Of a DNA stretch of 64,000 bases, positions 1-10,100 are shown piece after piece. The translations under genes and the position numbers were made by a program. The notes below the pieces were generated by a model. That model saw nothing but the letters and a program-made list of their open reading frames with translations, was not told the DNA's origin and made no database searches. The stretch comes from Sinorhizobium garamanticum (GTDB lineage: Bacteria > Pseudomonadota > Alphaproteobacteria > Rhizobiales > Rhizobiaceae), in NCBI RefSeq assembly GCF_029892065.1, contig NZ_CP120374.1, forward strand, positions 1,798,001 to 1,862,000, read 5' to 3'. The number at the start of each line of letters is the position of its first letter. Position 1 is the first letter of the stretch.

Positions 1-411
1 GACGCGCTCGTCGAGATCTGGCAGGCGGATGCAAGCGGCCTCTACAATTCGCCCGCAGAAATGCGCGGAACGGCTGACCCGAATTTTACTGGATGGGGCA
101 GGTGCCCGACGAGCGCCGAGGACGGCGTCTTCACCTTCGAGACCGTCAAGCCGGGCCGGGTGCCGTTCAAGGATGGTCGCCTGATGGCACCGCACATCAC
201 CCTCTGGATCGTTGCGCGCGGCATCAATATCGGTCTTCACACACGGATGTATTTCCCGGACGAGGCGGCGGCGAACGCCGAAGATCCGCTGCTTGGCCGG
301 ATCGAGCATCGTCATCGGGCCGAGACGCTTGTCGCCGCGGGCACGGCGCCTAGTTATACATTCGACATTCATCTCCAGGGCGAGAACGAAACGGTCTTCC
401 TGGATATATGA
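1..411 (+). CDS. pcaG: Protocatechuate 3,4-dioxygenase alpha subunit, 5' truncated by window edge
   Basis: The frame is open from base 1, so the N-terminus lies outside the window; 136 codons remain. The start reads ALVEIWQADASGLYNSP, the conserved core of intradiol ring-cleavage dioxygenases, and later HITLWIVARGINIGLHTRMYF is typical of the alpha subunit. With PcaH it opens the ring of protocatechuate to 3-carboxy-cis,cis-muconate in the beta-ketoadipate pathway, in the cytoplasm. The iron ligands sit in the beta subunit, so their absence here is normal. The next gene encodes the next enzyme, which supports the call. Confidence 0.93.
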   Translation, partial: DALVEIWQADASGLYNSPAEMRGTADPNFTGWGRCPTSAEDGVFTFETVKPGRVPFKDGRLMAPHITLWIVARGINIGLHTRMYFPDEAAANAEDPLLGRIEHRHRAETLVAAGTAPSYTFDIHLQGENETVFLDI

Positions 412-501
412 TCATCGCGTGGCGGCCTGCCCGCGTTGCTTCGTGTCTTTGACGTCGCCGTTCCGGCCTCGCGCGGGAAGGCGGGATCCTGGAGATGTGG
501 A

Positions 502-1557
502 ATGACCTACTCGGCCTTTGATCATCCCTATCTTTCCGGTCTTCTTGGCGACGAGGCCGTGGCGGCGGAATTTTCCGCCGTGGCCGATATCCGCGCCATG
601 CTTGCTTTCGAGGCAGCGCTCGCGCGGGCCGAAGCGGAGCACGGGATCATTCCGCGTTCTGCGGCCGATCGCATCAACGAAGCCTGTCGTGGCTTTTCAC
701 CTGATGTCGTGGCGCTGCGCCGCGCGACGGCGGCAGACGGCGTCGTCGTTCCGGAACTGGTCCGGCAGTTGCGCGCGGCAGTCGGCGCCGACGCTGCAAG
801 CCACGTGCATTTCGGAGCCACCAGCCAGGACGTCATCGACACCAGCCTGATGCTGCGGCTGAAGGCGATCGCCGAACTCTTCGGCTGCCGTCTCCGCGAT
901 GTCGTGGCGGTGCTTGAAGAATGCGACCGGCAATGGGGGTTTCGTCCCCTGATGGGGCGTACGCGCATGCAGGCGGCGATCCCGATCACGGTTTCGGATC
1001 GCCTGCGTGCCTGGATCGAGCCGCTTCTCGACCATCAGGACCGCCTCGAGGCCATGGACCGGGACCTGTTCGCCGTACAGTTCGGCGGCGCCGCCGGCAC
1101 GCTCGATAAACTCGGGGACATGGCGGAGGCCGTTCGCGAGACGCTCGCCGAGGAGCTAGCGCTGGTCGATTGTCCGCAATGGCACAGCCAGCGCTCGGCG
1201 GTGGCGGACTTCGCCAATCTGCTGTCGCTGATCACGGGCAGCCTCGGCAAGTTCGGCCAGGATGTGGCGATGATGGCGCAAACCAGCGAGGAGATCGTGC
1301 TTGCCGGCGGCGGCGGCTCCTCCGCCATGCCGCACAAGCAGAATCCGGTTGCGGCGGAAGTGCTGGTCACCTTGGCGCGGTTCAATGCCACCCTGCTCGC
1401 GGGGGTGCATCAGGCGCTCATCCACGAGCAGGAACGCTCCGGTTCTGCCTGGACGCTCGAATGGTTGATCCTGCCGCAGATGGCCGGCGCGACGGCGGCC
1501 GCCACCAGGCTTGCGGCGGAACTGGCGGGCAATATCAGGCGCCTGGGCGGGGCGTGA
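502..1557 (+). CDS. pcaB: 3-carboxy-cis,cis-muconate cycloisomerase
   Basis: Fumarase/aspartase superfamily enzyme of 351 residues that lactonises 3-carboxymuconate, the product of PcaHG. The superfamily signature GGSSAMPHKQNPVAAEV is near residue 270 and a FGATSQDVIDT motif near residue 105. I chose the ATG at 502 (MTYSAFDHPYL) because GGAG lies 7 bases upstream; an in-frame start at 436 has no good ribosome site. It follows pcaG by 90 bases, as in rhizobial pcaDCHGB operons. It is shorter than the roughly 450-residue enzymes of some other bacteria, as is usual for rhizobial PcaB. Confidence 0.93.
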   Translation: MTYSAFDHPYLSGLLGDEAVAAEFSAVADIRAMLAFEAALARAEAEHGIIPRSAADRINEACRGFSPDVVALRRATAADGVVVPELVRQLRAAVGADAASHVHFGATSQDVIDTSLMLRLKAIAELFGCRLRDVVAVLEECDRQWGFRPLMGRTRMQAAIPITVSDRLRAWIEPLLDHQDRLEAMDRDLFAVQFGGAAGTLDKLGDMAEAVRETLAEELALVDCPQWHSQRSAVADFANLLSLITGSLGKFGQDVAMMAQTSEEIVLAGGGGSSAMPHKQNPVAAEVLVTLARFNATLLAGVHQALIHEQERSGSAWTLEWLILPQMAGATAAATRLAAELAGNIRRLGGA

Positions 1558-2118
1558 ACCGCATTCCGGCACACGCGGCGATTTCAGACTCATCACGTAT
1601 TTCGTTCAGTCGCCGATGCTCGCCGCAGTGCTTGCTGCGGCGCAAAGAGGATCTGGACGCGTCGGCATAACACGGTCGCCAGAGAACTGGAGACCGTCAA
1701 TTGGGCACAAACGATCGCGACCGCCGCATGGGCTGTGAAGATGCAGCGCCCATTGCCGAACTCCTCTCTAATCCTCGCGGCCCGGGCTCGGACGACATCT
1801 ATTTGCTTGAATTTATGGAACTTCGGCGCAACCGGATGGACAGCGGCGAACCGCACGTGTTCGCGCGCCGGGGAGCCTCTCTCAAGCGATCATAGTAGCG
1901 GCCATCGGCTTGGCACCTGTCGCTCTGGCGCAGTCGTGCGCCAGAGGCAGCATCAGCTAACAGCCTTTCCTCGAGATTGATAATTTCTGTAGAAATAATC
2001 GTTAATCTGCGCAACCATTGTCCGTGATGAACGTTTTGTGCAGGGCCTTCAGGTCGGTCTTGGCGGACGCCCTACGCATTCCGGTACTTGCAAGGGACAA
2101 CGGATCAGGGAGACGCGT
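1558..2118. other. Intergenic stretch without a supportable gene
   Basis: This 560-base gap contains only short ORFs with unconvincing composition. A perfect 10-bp hairpin with a 4-base loop (CTCTGGCGCA/TGCGCCAGAG) lies at 1923-1946 but has no T-run after it. Near 1883-1957 one frame reads like a secretion signal (AAIGLAPVALAQS) but has no credible start. The promoter of the next gene probably lies here. Confidence 0.4.
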
Positions 2119-3483
2119 TTGCTTTACGATGTCGCTGTTGTTGGCTCGGGCTTTTCAGCGATCGCGGTGACGATCAACCTGCTCCGGCTGCTGCCAGCCT
2201 CCACTTCGATTGCGATCGTCAGCGATGACCCGGGGTTTGGAAGGGGCACTGCCTATCGCACGGAGTTTTTTGTCCATCGTTTGAACGTCCCTGCCGGACG
2301 GATGAGCCTCTTTCCCGAGAAGCCCGACGATTTTGTCGAATGGCTTGGAGAGCACATGCGGCAGGTTTCCGCGGACGGCTTCGCGTCACGGGGAGACTAT
2401 GGCCTTTACTTGCGCGACCGGCTGGCATCATTGTTGCGTGACCACGAGCGGCGGGCGAAGGTTGATTTCGTCAAGGCCAAGGCGACGGACTGCGTTCATT
2501 GCAGCGAGGCGGGGCTTGTCTTTCATCTCGACAACGCCGCTGAACTTAGCGCGCGAAACGTTGTGCTCTGCCTTGGCATCGGCAACGCCGATCTGCCGCT
2601 CGCGGCGGGGAAAATCGACGCCGGCGTCGAAGGTCGCATCGTGCGCAATCCATGGCGGCTGAGCTGGCTCCGGAAGGTCGGCCCGAGCGACACGATCTGC
2701 ATCCTCGGATCCGGATTAACGATGATCGATCAGGTGCTTGCCTTGCGGGTGCACGGCCATCGAGGGCGTTTCCGCGTTCTGTCGCGCCGCGGCCTGCTTC
2801 CGCATGCGCATCCGCCGGCCGACCGTCGAGCGCGGGCCGTCGAGCCGCAGCTTGGAGGCTCGCGAGAAATCAGCGCGCTGCTCGCGCGCTTTCGCAGGCA
2901 GGTTCGCAACGGGGCCGACTGGCGCGGGCTGATGGACGGCCTCAGACCAGTGACGCAAAAGCTGTGGCAGGATCTGACGAAAGAGCAGCGTGCGCGGTTC
3001 CTGCGCCACGGCCTGGCGTGGTGGAACGTGCATCGCCATCGGATCGCCCCTGAGATCGCTTCACGTTTCGAGGCCTTGAGACGAGATGGCATCGTCACGG
3101 TTCATGCCGGCTTTCTGGAGACGATCGAAGAAGGGCGCCGCTGCGCATTGGTCACGTATCGGGAAAGGCAAAGCCACCGGCCCCGATCTTTTGATGCGGA
3201 TTGGATCGTCAACTGCACCGGCATGGAGCGGGCCGGCGTTGCGCATTCGCCGCTGCTTCGGGAAATGCAGCGACAGGGGCTGATCAGCCCCGACGAGCTT
3301 GGACTCGGCCTCTCTGTCGACAAGGACTCCCGTGTGCTCGATCTGCAGAAAGAGCCGCAGCCAGGACTTTACGCGGTCGGTGCTTTGACGGCAGGCCAGT
3401 TCTGGGAAATCACCGCGGTTCCGGATATCCGCGTGCAGGCGCAAAACGTGGCAAGCGCGATCGCTTCGGCTTTGCGGGCTTGA
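2119..3483 (+). CDS. FAD/NAD(P)-binding protein (YdhS-like oxidoreductase)
   Basis: 454-residue protein with an N-terminal dinucleotide-binding fold, DVAVVGSGFSAIAV, at the very start, a second Rossmann motif ICILGSGLTMID near residue 195, and an ending typical of flavoproteins, LYAVGALTAGQFWEITAVPDI. It matches the FAD-NAD(P)-binding family whose members include E. coli YdhS; no substrate is known. I prefer the TTG at 2119, five bases after GGGAGA and directly before the beta strand; a GTG at 2038 would add 27 residues with no homology-like content. It converges with the MFS gene 20 bases away. Confidence 0.72.
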   Translation: MLYDVAVVGSGFSAIAVTINLLRLLPASTSIAIVSDDPGFGRGTAYRTEFFVHRLNVPAGRMSLFPEKPDDFVEWLGEHMRQVSADGFASRGDYGLYLRDRLASLLRDHERRAKVDFVKAKATDCVHCSEAGLVFHLDNAAELSARNVVLCLGIGNADLPLAAGKIDAGVEGRIVRNPWRLSWLRKVGPSDTICILGSGLTMIDQVLALRVHGHRGRFRVLSRRGLLPHAHPPADRRARAVEPQLGGSREISALLARFRRQVRNGADWRGLMDGLRPVTQKLWQDLTKEQRARFLRHGLAWWNVHRHRIAPEIASRFEALRRDGIVTVHAGFLETIEEGRRCALVTYRERQSHRPRSFDADWIVNCTGMERAGVAHSPLLREMQRQGLISPDELGLGLSVDKDSRVLDLQKEPQPGLYAVGALTAGQFWEITAVPDIRVQAQNVASAIASALRA

Positions 3484-3503
3484 TATCTGCCATTGGCCCG
3501 GCG

Positions 3504-4739
3504 CTAACCCGGCAGTTGCTGACCAGTCTTAGGCTGTCGGGGATTGGCGAGCGGCGGCGCGCGGGCGATGATGAACGCAATCGCCAGGACCGCGATGCAA
3601 AGCCCGGCGGTAAACGCGGTGACCCCCGCCCAGCCCCACTTGCTCCACATCACCCCACCGGCAGAACCAAGCAGACTCGAGCCGGCGTAATAGCCGAAGA
3701 GATAAAGAGCGCTCGCATAGCCGCGATTGTCGAAGGCTCTTCTGCTGACCCAACTCGAGGCGACGGTATGTGCGCCGAAAAAACCCATCGTGACGATCCC
3801 TATCGCTGAAACGATGACCCAGAGTGGAGAGGGCGCAGTCAGCAGTAGGCCGATCAGGAGAACGACGACAGGTCGCCAGAACGTCGGGCGCACGCCGATC
3901 CGACCCGCCAGCTTCCCGAACGAGGCCGAGCTTGCCGATCCGAGCATATAGAGCAGGAAGATTGCGCCGATCTCGGCATGACCAAGGGCGTAGGGTTCGA
4001 CGGCCAGCCGATACGGCACGTAGTTGTAGATCGTGACGAAGGCTCCCATCATGAGAAACCCGGTGCCATAGAGCATCAGCAGAACTCGGTCGCGGAGCAC
4101 GCTTGCATAACCGCTGAGGAAGGACCGAAGGGAATGGCGTTGCGGCCGGAATGCGCGCGATGCCGGGGCGCTGGCACAAAAGACGATCCCGGCTGCCGCG
4201 CTGAAGAGGCCCATCGAGGCAATCGCCCACCGCCATCCGAGCCACTCGGTGGCCACCGCGGCGCCAAGCCGCCCGATCATCCCGCCGAACGCCGAACCTG
4301 CGATGTAAAGGCCCATGGCGGGACCGATAGCGGGCGGTTCTACCTCTTCGGCAATGTAGGTCATCGCGACGGCAGGGACGCCTGCGAGCGCTATGCCGGA
4401 CAGACAGCGCAGCACGAGCAAGCTCTCCCACGTTGGCGCAATTGCCGCCATGATCCCGAAGAGCGCCGCGGAGATCAGCGAGTATATCATCAATGTGCGA
4501 CGCCCTATCCGGTCCGAGAGCCAGCCGGCAGCCAGAATCCCGACTGCCATCGGGCCGGTCGCCAGCGAGACAGCGAGGCTCGAGTTCTCGGGCGAGATCC
4601 CGAACGTCGTGGAAAACTCCGGCAGAAGCGGCTGGACGCTGTACAAAAGCGAGAAGGTGGCGAAACCAGCCATGACCATCGCGGTGGCGAGGCGCCGGTA
4701 CTCCACCGTTCCGATCAGAATGAGGTCATCGTTTTCCAT
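3504..4739 (-). CDS. MFS transporter, drug/metabolite exporter type
   Basis: 411-residue inner-membrane protein with about 12 hydrophobic segments. The cytoplasmic loop motif GWLSDRIGRRTLM between segments 2 and 3 is the major facilitator signature, repeated in degenerate form as FGKLAGRIGVRP in the second half. The start MENDDLILIGTVEYRRLATAMVMAGFATF, then LLYSVQPLLPEFS, resembles the YnfM/arabinose-polymer exporter group. The substrate cannot be told from sequence. The gene is monocistronic, with repeat DNA upstream. Confidence 0.85.
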   Translation of the reverse strand: MENDDLILIGTVEYRRLATAMVMAGFATFSLLYSVQPLLPEFSTTFGISPENSSLAVSLATGPMAVGILAAGWLSDRIGRRTLMIYSLISAALFGIMAAIAPTWESLLVLRCLSGIALAGVPAVAMTYIAEEVEPPAIGPAMGLYIAGSAFGGMIGRLGAAVATEWLGWRWAIASMGLFSAAAGIVFCASAPASRAFRPQRHSLRSFLSGYASVLRDRVLLMLYGTGFLMMGAFVTIYNYVPYRLAVEPYALGHAEIGAIFLLYMLGSASSASFGKLAGRIGVRPTFWRPVVVLLIGLLLTAPSPLWVIVSAIGIVTMGFFGAHTVASSWVSRRAFDNRGYASALYLFGYYAGSSLLGSAGGVMWSKWGWAGVTAFTAGLCIAVLAIAFIIARAPPLANPRQPKTGQQLPG

Positions 4740-4778
4740 TGCTCATACTCTGTCCGGGCTGTCGCCGCCCATAGCTCT

Positions 4779-4872
4779 GCGCGTCTTGTCAGACGCGCAG
4801 GACGCTGTAGTGCTTTGAATTACTGCATGTTTTTATCGTTGAATCGGCTACGACTTAGGAAACATGCGGTAG
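4779..4872. repeat. Short rhizobial intergenic mosaic repeat (family 1, copy a)
   Basis: Two consecutive hairpins: GCGCGTCTTGTCAGACGCGC, then GACGCTGTAGTGCTTTGAAT, then an imperfect stem ending in CATGCGGTAG. The same modules recur at 21905, 34130, 36283, 54966, 57083 and 58445. Confidence 0.7.
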
Positions 4873-4948
4873 GTTTCAAAGGCGAATGATCACGGATTTG
4901 AGCTGAGTGTAGTGTCAAAGCGCGTCGATTCCTTGCTCGCGTCCATAG

Positions 4949-5086
4949 CCGCCGTATTCGTTTACGACGGCCCAGGCCTACCGGCTCTCGGAACAGGTCT
5001 GGGTGATACTTCGGGACAGCGAGGGTCGGCGCGAGGGGCGTATCGCGTTCCGTGAGAAGAGAAAGCCCGTTTACGTCGGGCGTTGA
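4949..5086 (+). pseudogene. 3' relic of an enoyl-CoA hydratase (crotonase) gene
   Basis: The frame from 4949 (after a TAG at 4946) to the TGA at 5084-5086 reads QAYRLSEQVWVILRDSEGRR then EGRIAFREKRKPVYVGR. The ending EG-x-x-AF-x-EKRKPV-x-x-GR is characteristic of crotonase-family C-termini. No start, oxyanion-hole region or catalytic core is present upstream, so only about 45 terminal codons survive. This is recognition by eye of a family signature, not an alignment. It explains part of the 391-base gap between the MFS and cyclase genes; the rest is repeat copy a and unassigned sequence. Confidence 0.55.
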
Positions 5087-5130
5087 ACGTCGTGGCTGAA
5101 GCGTGCCTGGTCGGCGTCGGCGGGATTGCG

Positions 5131-7119
5131 CTAACGCGAAAGCCGTTCCCGCTCGCGTTCATAGTAGCGTTCAAGCGACGGCAGTTCCGTCTTGAGCTGA
5201 TCGAATGACGCATCATCGGCGGTAACCGCGCCCTGATACTTCGCTTCGAGAAAGCGGTGATGATGTTCGAGCGCGGCCCTGTTGGCGCCGTCAGCGACCG
5301 TGAATACCGGCGAGACCTCGCTTCGGCCTTTCACGGTGATCCGGTCGACTTCGGCGATCGGAAATCTCGCCGCCGCGAGCTTCGCCGTGCGCTCTCCGAT
5401 AAGCAGCGAGATGCCATAGTCCTTCGACGCTCCCTCGAGGCGTGACGCGAGATTGACCGCGTCGCCAAGCGCCGAATAGTCGAAGCGGCGGGCCGAGCCC
5501 ATGTTGCCGACGATGCATTCGCCGGTGTTGATGCCGATTCCGATGCGCAATGTCTTCGGCGGGCGGCCTGCGGCTCTTGCCTCGGCTTCCAGTTCTGCGT
5601 TGAGGCTTGCAAGGGCGATGAGCATGTCGCGCGCCGCCTGAACGGCGTGGACGGCGTGATCTGGATCGTCGAGCGGGGCGTTCCAGAAGGCCATCAGGCA
5701 GTCGCCGATATATTTGTCGATCGTGCCCCCTCGGTTGAGCACGGCCTCCGAAAGCGGCGTCAGCAGCCGGTTGATAAGCGTCGTCAGCCCCTCCGGATCG
5801 TCCTTCATGTCCTCCGAAATCGTCGTAAAGCCGCGAACGTCACAAAAGAGGATCGACAGCACGCGCCTCTCGCCGCCGAGCTTCAGTTGCGAAGGATCCT
5901 GGGCCAGCCGTTCGACGAGCGCGGGCGACAGATATTGCGAAAAGGCGCGCGTGATCTCGCGTCGCTGCTTGCGCTCTTCGGCATAGTCGAGACCCGCCTG
6001 TCCGACCGCAACGCCAAAGAAAGCCAATCCCGGACCGATCGGCGAGACGAAGACGTGGCCGAGACGCATCAAGGCATAGCTTGCCAGGAAGACCAGCGCG
6101 AGGGCAGCAGCGCCGTAGCCGAGTGTCCTCCAGCTCGTCGATTCGGAGACTGCCAGGGCCGCGGCCAAGGCGGCGAGGATGATCGCCGGTATGGCGATCG
6201 GCGTCCCCGCCCGCTTGACGAACAGCCGATGCACGAGATTGTCGTAGATCGTCGCCTGGATTTCGGCGCCGGCGACGAGGTTGCGCGAAAAGACCGTGTC
6301 GGAGATGGCAAAGGCATCGACTCCTCCAGCCGCGAGCGACGGTGCATTCTGCAGGCTCAGGCCCACGATGACGACGCGATCACGAAAGATGTCCGCCGGC
6401 AAGAAATTTTCCGGATCGAGCGCCTGGTAATAGGAAACGGTCGGATAGGTGCGCGCCGGGCCGAAGGTCTGGATCAGGGACCTCGTCGGCGGCGCCGCTG
6501 GGTCTCGTCCAGCGACGGTTGCGAGCGTCACCGCGAAGCCGTCCGTATAGGGCGGCATCTGCCTGAGCGTGCCATCGCCGCTCAAATTGACGGAGGCGAT
6601 GCCCACTTTCGCTCCCTTGCTCGTGAAAAGCGGCAGGGGTTCGGTGCGGACGAATTGGTCGGCCTGTGGCGTTTCGATTACTGACTGGTCGCCGGCAAGC
6701 ACGATGTCGGGCCCGAGGACCGCGGCCAGTGCCGCATCGTTTTCCGCGGCGGCGGCCGGCTCGGCAAAGATGACATCGAGGGCAATCGCCCGCGCGCCGG
6801 CGCGCCTCAGCGACTCGATCAGGCGGGCGTGCAGAGCGCGCGGCCAGGGCCATTGGCTGCCGATCTCCGCCATCGACGGCTCATCGATGGCGACAACGAT
6901 AGGCCCGTTTTCCGGGAGCGGAGGCCGGCCGATGATCGAGAGATAGTCATAGGCGCGCAGATCGACGAGCGTCCAGCTGCCCGTCAGCGACACAAGCGAG
7001 ACGAGGGCGGCGACGAAGGCGGTCAAGACGGCAAGCTTCATCCGCCGCGCGGAGCGGCGAATCCGACCGATTGCCGCGGAAAAGCGTTGCGGGACGAGCG
7101 CTGGAGCAGGCGTGTTCAT
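5131..7119 (-). CDS. CHASE2-domain class III adenylate/guanylate cyclase
   Basis: 662-residue membrane cyclase. Segment 28-48 crosses the membrane, residues about 50-300 form a periplasmic CHASE2 sensor (ending IVGLSLQNAP and AEIQATIYDNLV), and three hydrophobic segments follow at about 306-376. The catalytic domain spans about 415-600. It keeps both metal aspartates (D427 in LFCDVRGFTT, D473 in KYIGD), the purine-selecting lysine K469, and the transition-state pair N556/R560 in LGDAVNLASRLEG, so it should be active, most likely making cAMP. Its ATG overlaps the stop of the FecR-TPR barrel gene (ATGA), implying translational coupling and a shared sensing task. Confidence 0.9.
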   Translation of the reverse strand: MNTPAPALVPQRFSAAIGRIRRSARRMKLAVLTAFVAALVSLVSLTGSWTLVDLRAYDYLSIIGRPPLPENGPIVVAIDEPSMAEIGSQWPWPRALHARLIESLRRAGARAIALDVIFAEPAAAAENDAALAAVLGPDIVLAGDQSVIETPQADQFVRTEPLPLFTSKGAKVGIASVNLSGDGTLRQMPPYTDGFAVTLATVAGRDPAAPPTRSLIQTFGPARTYPTVSYYQALDPENFLPADIFRDRVVIVGLSLQNAPSLAAGGVDAFAISDTVFSRNLVAGAEIQATIYDNLVHRLFVKRAGTPIAIPAIILAALAAALAVSESTSWRTLGYGAAALALVFLASYALMRLGHVFVSPIGPGLAFFGVAVGQAGLDYAEERKQRREITRAFSQYLSPALVERLAQDPSQLKLGGERRVLSILFCDVRGFTTISEDMKDDPEGLTTLINRLLTPLSEAVLNRGGTIDKYIGDCLMAFWNAPLDDPDHAVHAVQAARDMLIALASLNAELEAEARAAGRPPKTLRIGIGINTGECIVGNMGSARRFDYSALGDAVNLASRLEGASKDYGISLLIGERTAKLAAARFPIAEVDRITVKGRSEVSPVFTVADGANRAALEHHHRFLEAKYQGAVTADDASFDQLKTELPSLERYYERERERLSR

Positions 7120-10100
7120 CAGAACCGCACTTTAACGGTGCCCTTGACCGTGGGCCCCCAGCCCGGAAGGCCGTCTCGCACCTCGAATTCCTCGTCGAGC
7201 AGGTTGAAGCCGGCGAGTTCCACCTCGAACCGCTTGTCGAAGGGCTCCCATAGGAGCGAGGCATCGAGCGTCCAGAAATCGTCCAAGGTCGTCGCGCCGT
7301 CGACGCGTTCGCCGACATAATTTGCCGCCATCGTCGTCTTGATGTTCGCGGTGCTGACCCACGTCAGCGCCACCTGGCCCGAGTTTTCCGGCAGGAACGG
7401 GAGTTCGCCGCCCGTCGAGAGGTCATCGCTCTCTGTGCGGGCGACGGTCGCCGACAGGCCGAAGCCGTGGCTGAGCGCAAGGTTAGCGGTCAAAGACACA
7501 CGGTCGACTCTGCCCTTTTCGAAGTCGAAGTCCGCTATCGAGAACGGGAGATCGATCGAGCCGTCGCGGATTTCCTGATGCTGGTAGTCGACTGCGGTGA
7601 AGAGCCAGTCGTTCCACTCGGCGTCCCAGCGGAGAGCCAATGTGTCGGCATAGCCTTCGGTGCCGATCAGGAACTGATTGGGCTGCAGCCCGACGATTCC
7701 GACGGGCGCCAGCGTGGCCGTGCCGAAATTGTAGCCTTCGCGTTGGATGGCTGCGCGCAGCCAATGCCCCTCGAACGGCGCCCAGGCGACACCGACCTTC
7801 GGTTCGAGCCGGATCTCGTCGTTGTTCACGTCCTCTATATAGCGGGCAAACAGCGCACCTTCGACCTTCAGATCGGGCGTGATTTCATAAAGGCCATCGA
7901 CATAGGCCTTCATCAGCGCCTGGGTGGATGAAGAAGACGTGGACGTCGAAGGCACAAGTAGGCCGAAGAGATCGATCTCGTTTGAGGATCTTACGGCACC
8001 GGCCTCGATGCCGTATCGCCAGGTCAGATCGCCGTCACCGTAAAGATGGCTCAGAGCTCCGATATAACTTGTTTCATTCTGCTCGCTCCTGAGGTGTACA
8101 AGATCAGGGAGCGGGATGTCGGAGAGAACCGCGCGGGAGGTGTTGACGATCTCCCTGTCGCTAAAGAAGAAGGCAGCGTTGGCGACATTTTCATATCCGA
8201 ACGTGTGGCTCCACGCGACACCGGAGATTAGACTCGAGGAGCTGTCATCATCGAGCGAGTCACGAGCGCTGAACGGGAACAAGCTGAGATCGGGAATGTC
8301 GAATACATCGCGGCTGTCGTCTGCCTCCGCCATGTTCAGAAACGCGACGATTCTGTCATCGGGCGATGGCGTCGCGGTGACGTACCCGTTTCCGCCGATC
8401 AAGCGCAACTCACGCTCCATCTTGAGGCCGTCATCTAGATCAATTGTGTCCTTCAGCTCCTCCCACTGGAAGGTACCTAAGACGCTGATCGGGAACGGGG
8501 AGACCGTAAATCCGCGAACCGCCGCTTCTCCTATCCATCCGGTATGATTCTCGTTGGCGATGAACCCGCCACCAAGCTCCACTTCAAAGAACGGCGAATG
8601 CAGCAAATTGACCGTCCGTTCGCGGCTGGCGAGCATGTGCGGCTCGATCAGCAGCCCTTGGATCAGAGCCGAGAAACTGGTGGGGTTGACCGAGTTCGTG
8701 ATCGCATTCGCGGCGAAATCGAACGTGTTGAAGAGCGGATTGACGCTGCCGCGGACCGCCTGGTCGACATAGCTTGCGCCGGTGAAGGGATCGAAGACGG
8801 CGTCGCCGTAATATTGGCCCCAGGCATCGAGCCCCTGCAGGCGGAAGGCGTCGTTGAGCGTCGAACCTTGCTCCTGGTTGGCGCCGAGCGCCGCCGTATC
8901 GCCGCCGCGCGCGCGGGTGCGGCGCATCGCTTCCTGGGCGTTGCGGATTGCGGCGTCCGCGTCATAGGCGTCGATGGCGATCGCTGTCCGCGCGGTGGCC
9001 ACGACCGGATCGTTCGGATCGAGCCTGTCGGCGTTGTCGAGTGCCTGGGCCGCCGGGATGCGATCACCCTTCTCATAATGTGCAGCGGCGAGCAGGAGTT
9101 GGGCGTTGGAGTAGGAAGGATTAGCCGTCGAGCCCGCGAGCAGGTCGTTGACCGCCTTGTCGAGATCGCCGTTTTGCAGATGGTAACGGCCGCGCGCGAT
9201 AAGCGTTAGATCGAAGGACGGATCGGCAGCCAGTGCCGCGTCGATCTCGCGCTTGGCCTCCTCCATCCGGAATTCGTCCAGATACTGGATCGCGAGGTTC
9301 GCATGATAGAGCGGGTCACCAGGGTCGAGGGCGATAGCCTTTTTGAAGGCACTCTCTGCCGCACGATTGTCGCCGCGGCTCCCTTGGATAAGACCGAGCG
9401 AATTCCAGATACGCGCATAGCCTGGTGCTACATCCAGGGCGCGTTCGAGGTCCGCCCGTGCGCCTTCGCTATCATTTTCGACATAGAAACGGTAATTGGA
9501 GCGCGCTTCAAGCGCGGTCGGATCTTCCGGATCGATCGACAGTGCCCTCTCAATGCCGCTTCGCATTTCCTCCCGATCGTAAAGCAACGTTGCGAACAAA
9601 GCGCGCGCAGCCGGCAGCATGGGATCATCGGGATACCGACTTTCCGCCTTCTTGATCGTCTCGATCGCGGCGCGGATGTCGGTGCGGAACCCGGCAGTCC
9701 ACGCCTCGGCCAACGCGCCGTAGGAACCAGTGGCCTGATGCGGCGGCTCTTCGACGCGCTCGGGATTTGCAAGAGCGCGGGCGAAATAGCCACCATAGGA
9801 GGCAATGGAGCGTCGTTTGGCATCAAGCCCGGGAGCCGCCCGTGCGAAGAGCCTTGCGGCGTCTTCGTAACGGTTTTCTGAACCGGCAATGAGACCCTCA
9901 ATAAGATCCCCGCGCGCCGATTGCGAGGGCGAGAGACCGCGGCGCCGCGCCTGCGAAAGGGCCGCCTGAGCCTTCTCCCGTCCGTCGAGCGGAAGGTAGA
10001 TCTCCGCGAGCATCAGCCAGTCTTCCGCTGATCGGCCCCCCTCGGGCAGCGACTCGATCCGCGCCCGTTCGCGCCGCATATCGGCAACCCTGAGCGGCGT

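Noticed and set aside
1701..1895. 64-codon ORF in the pcaB downstream gap
   Set aside because: No ribosome site, no hydrophobic or conserved pattern, and frames on both strands are equally open.
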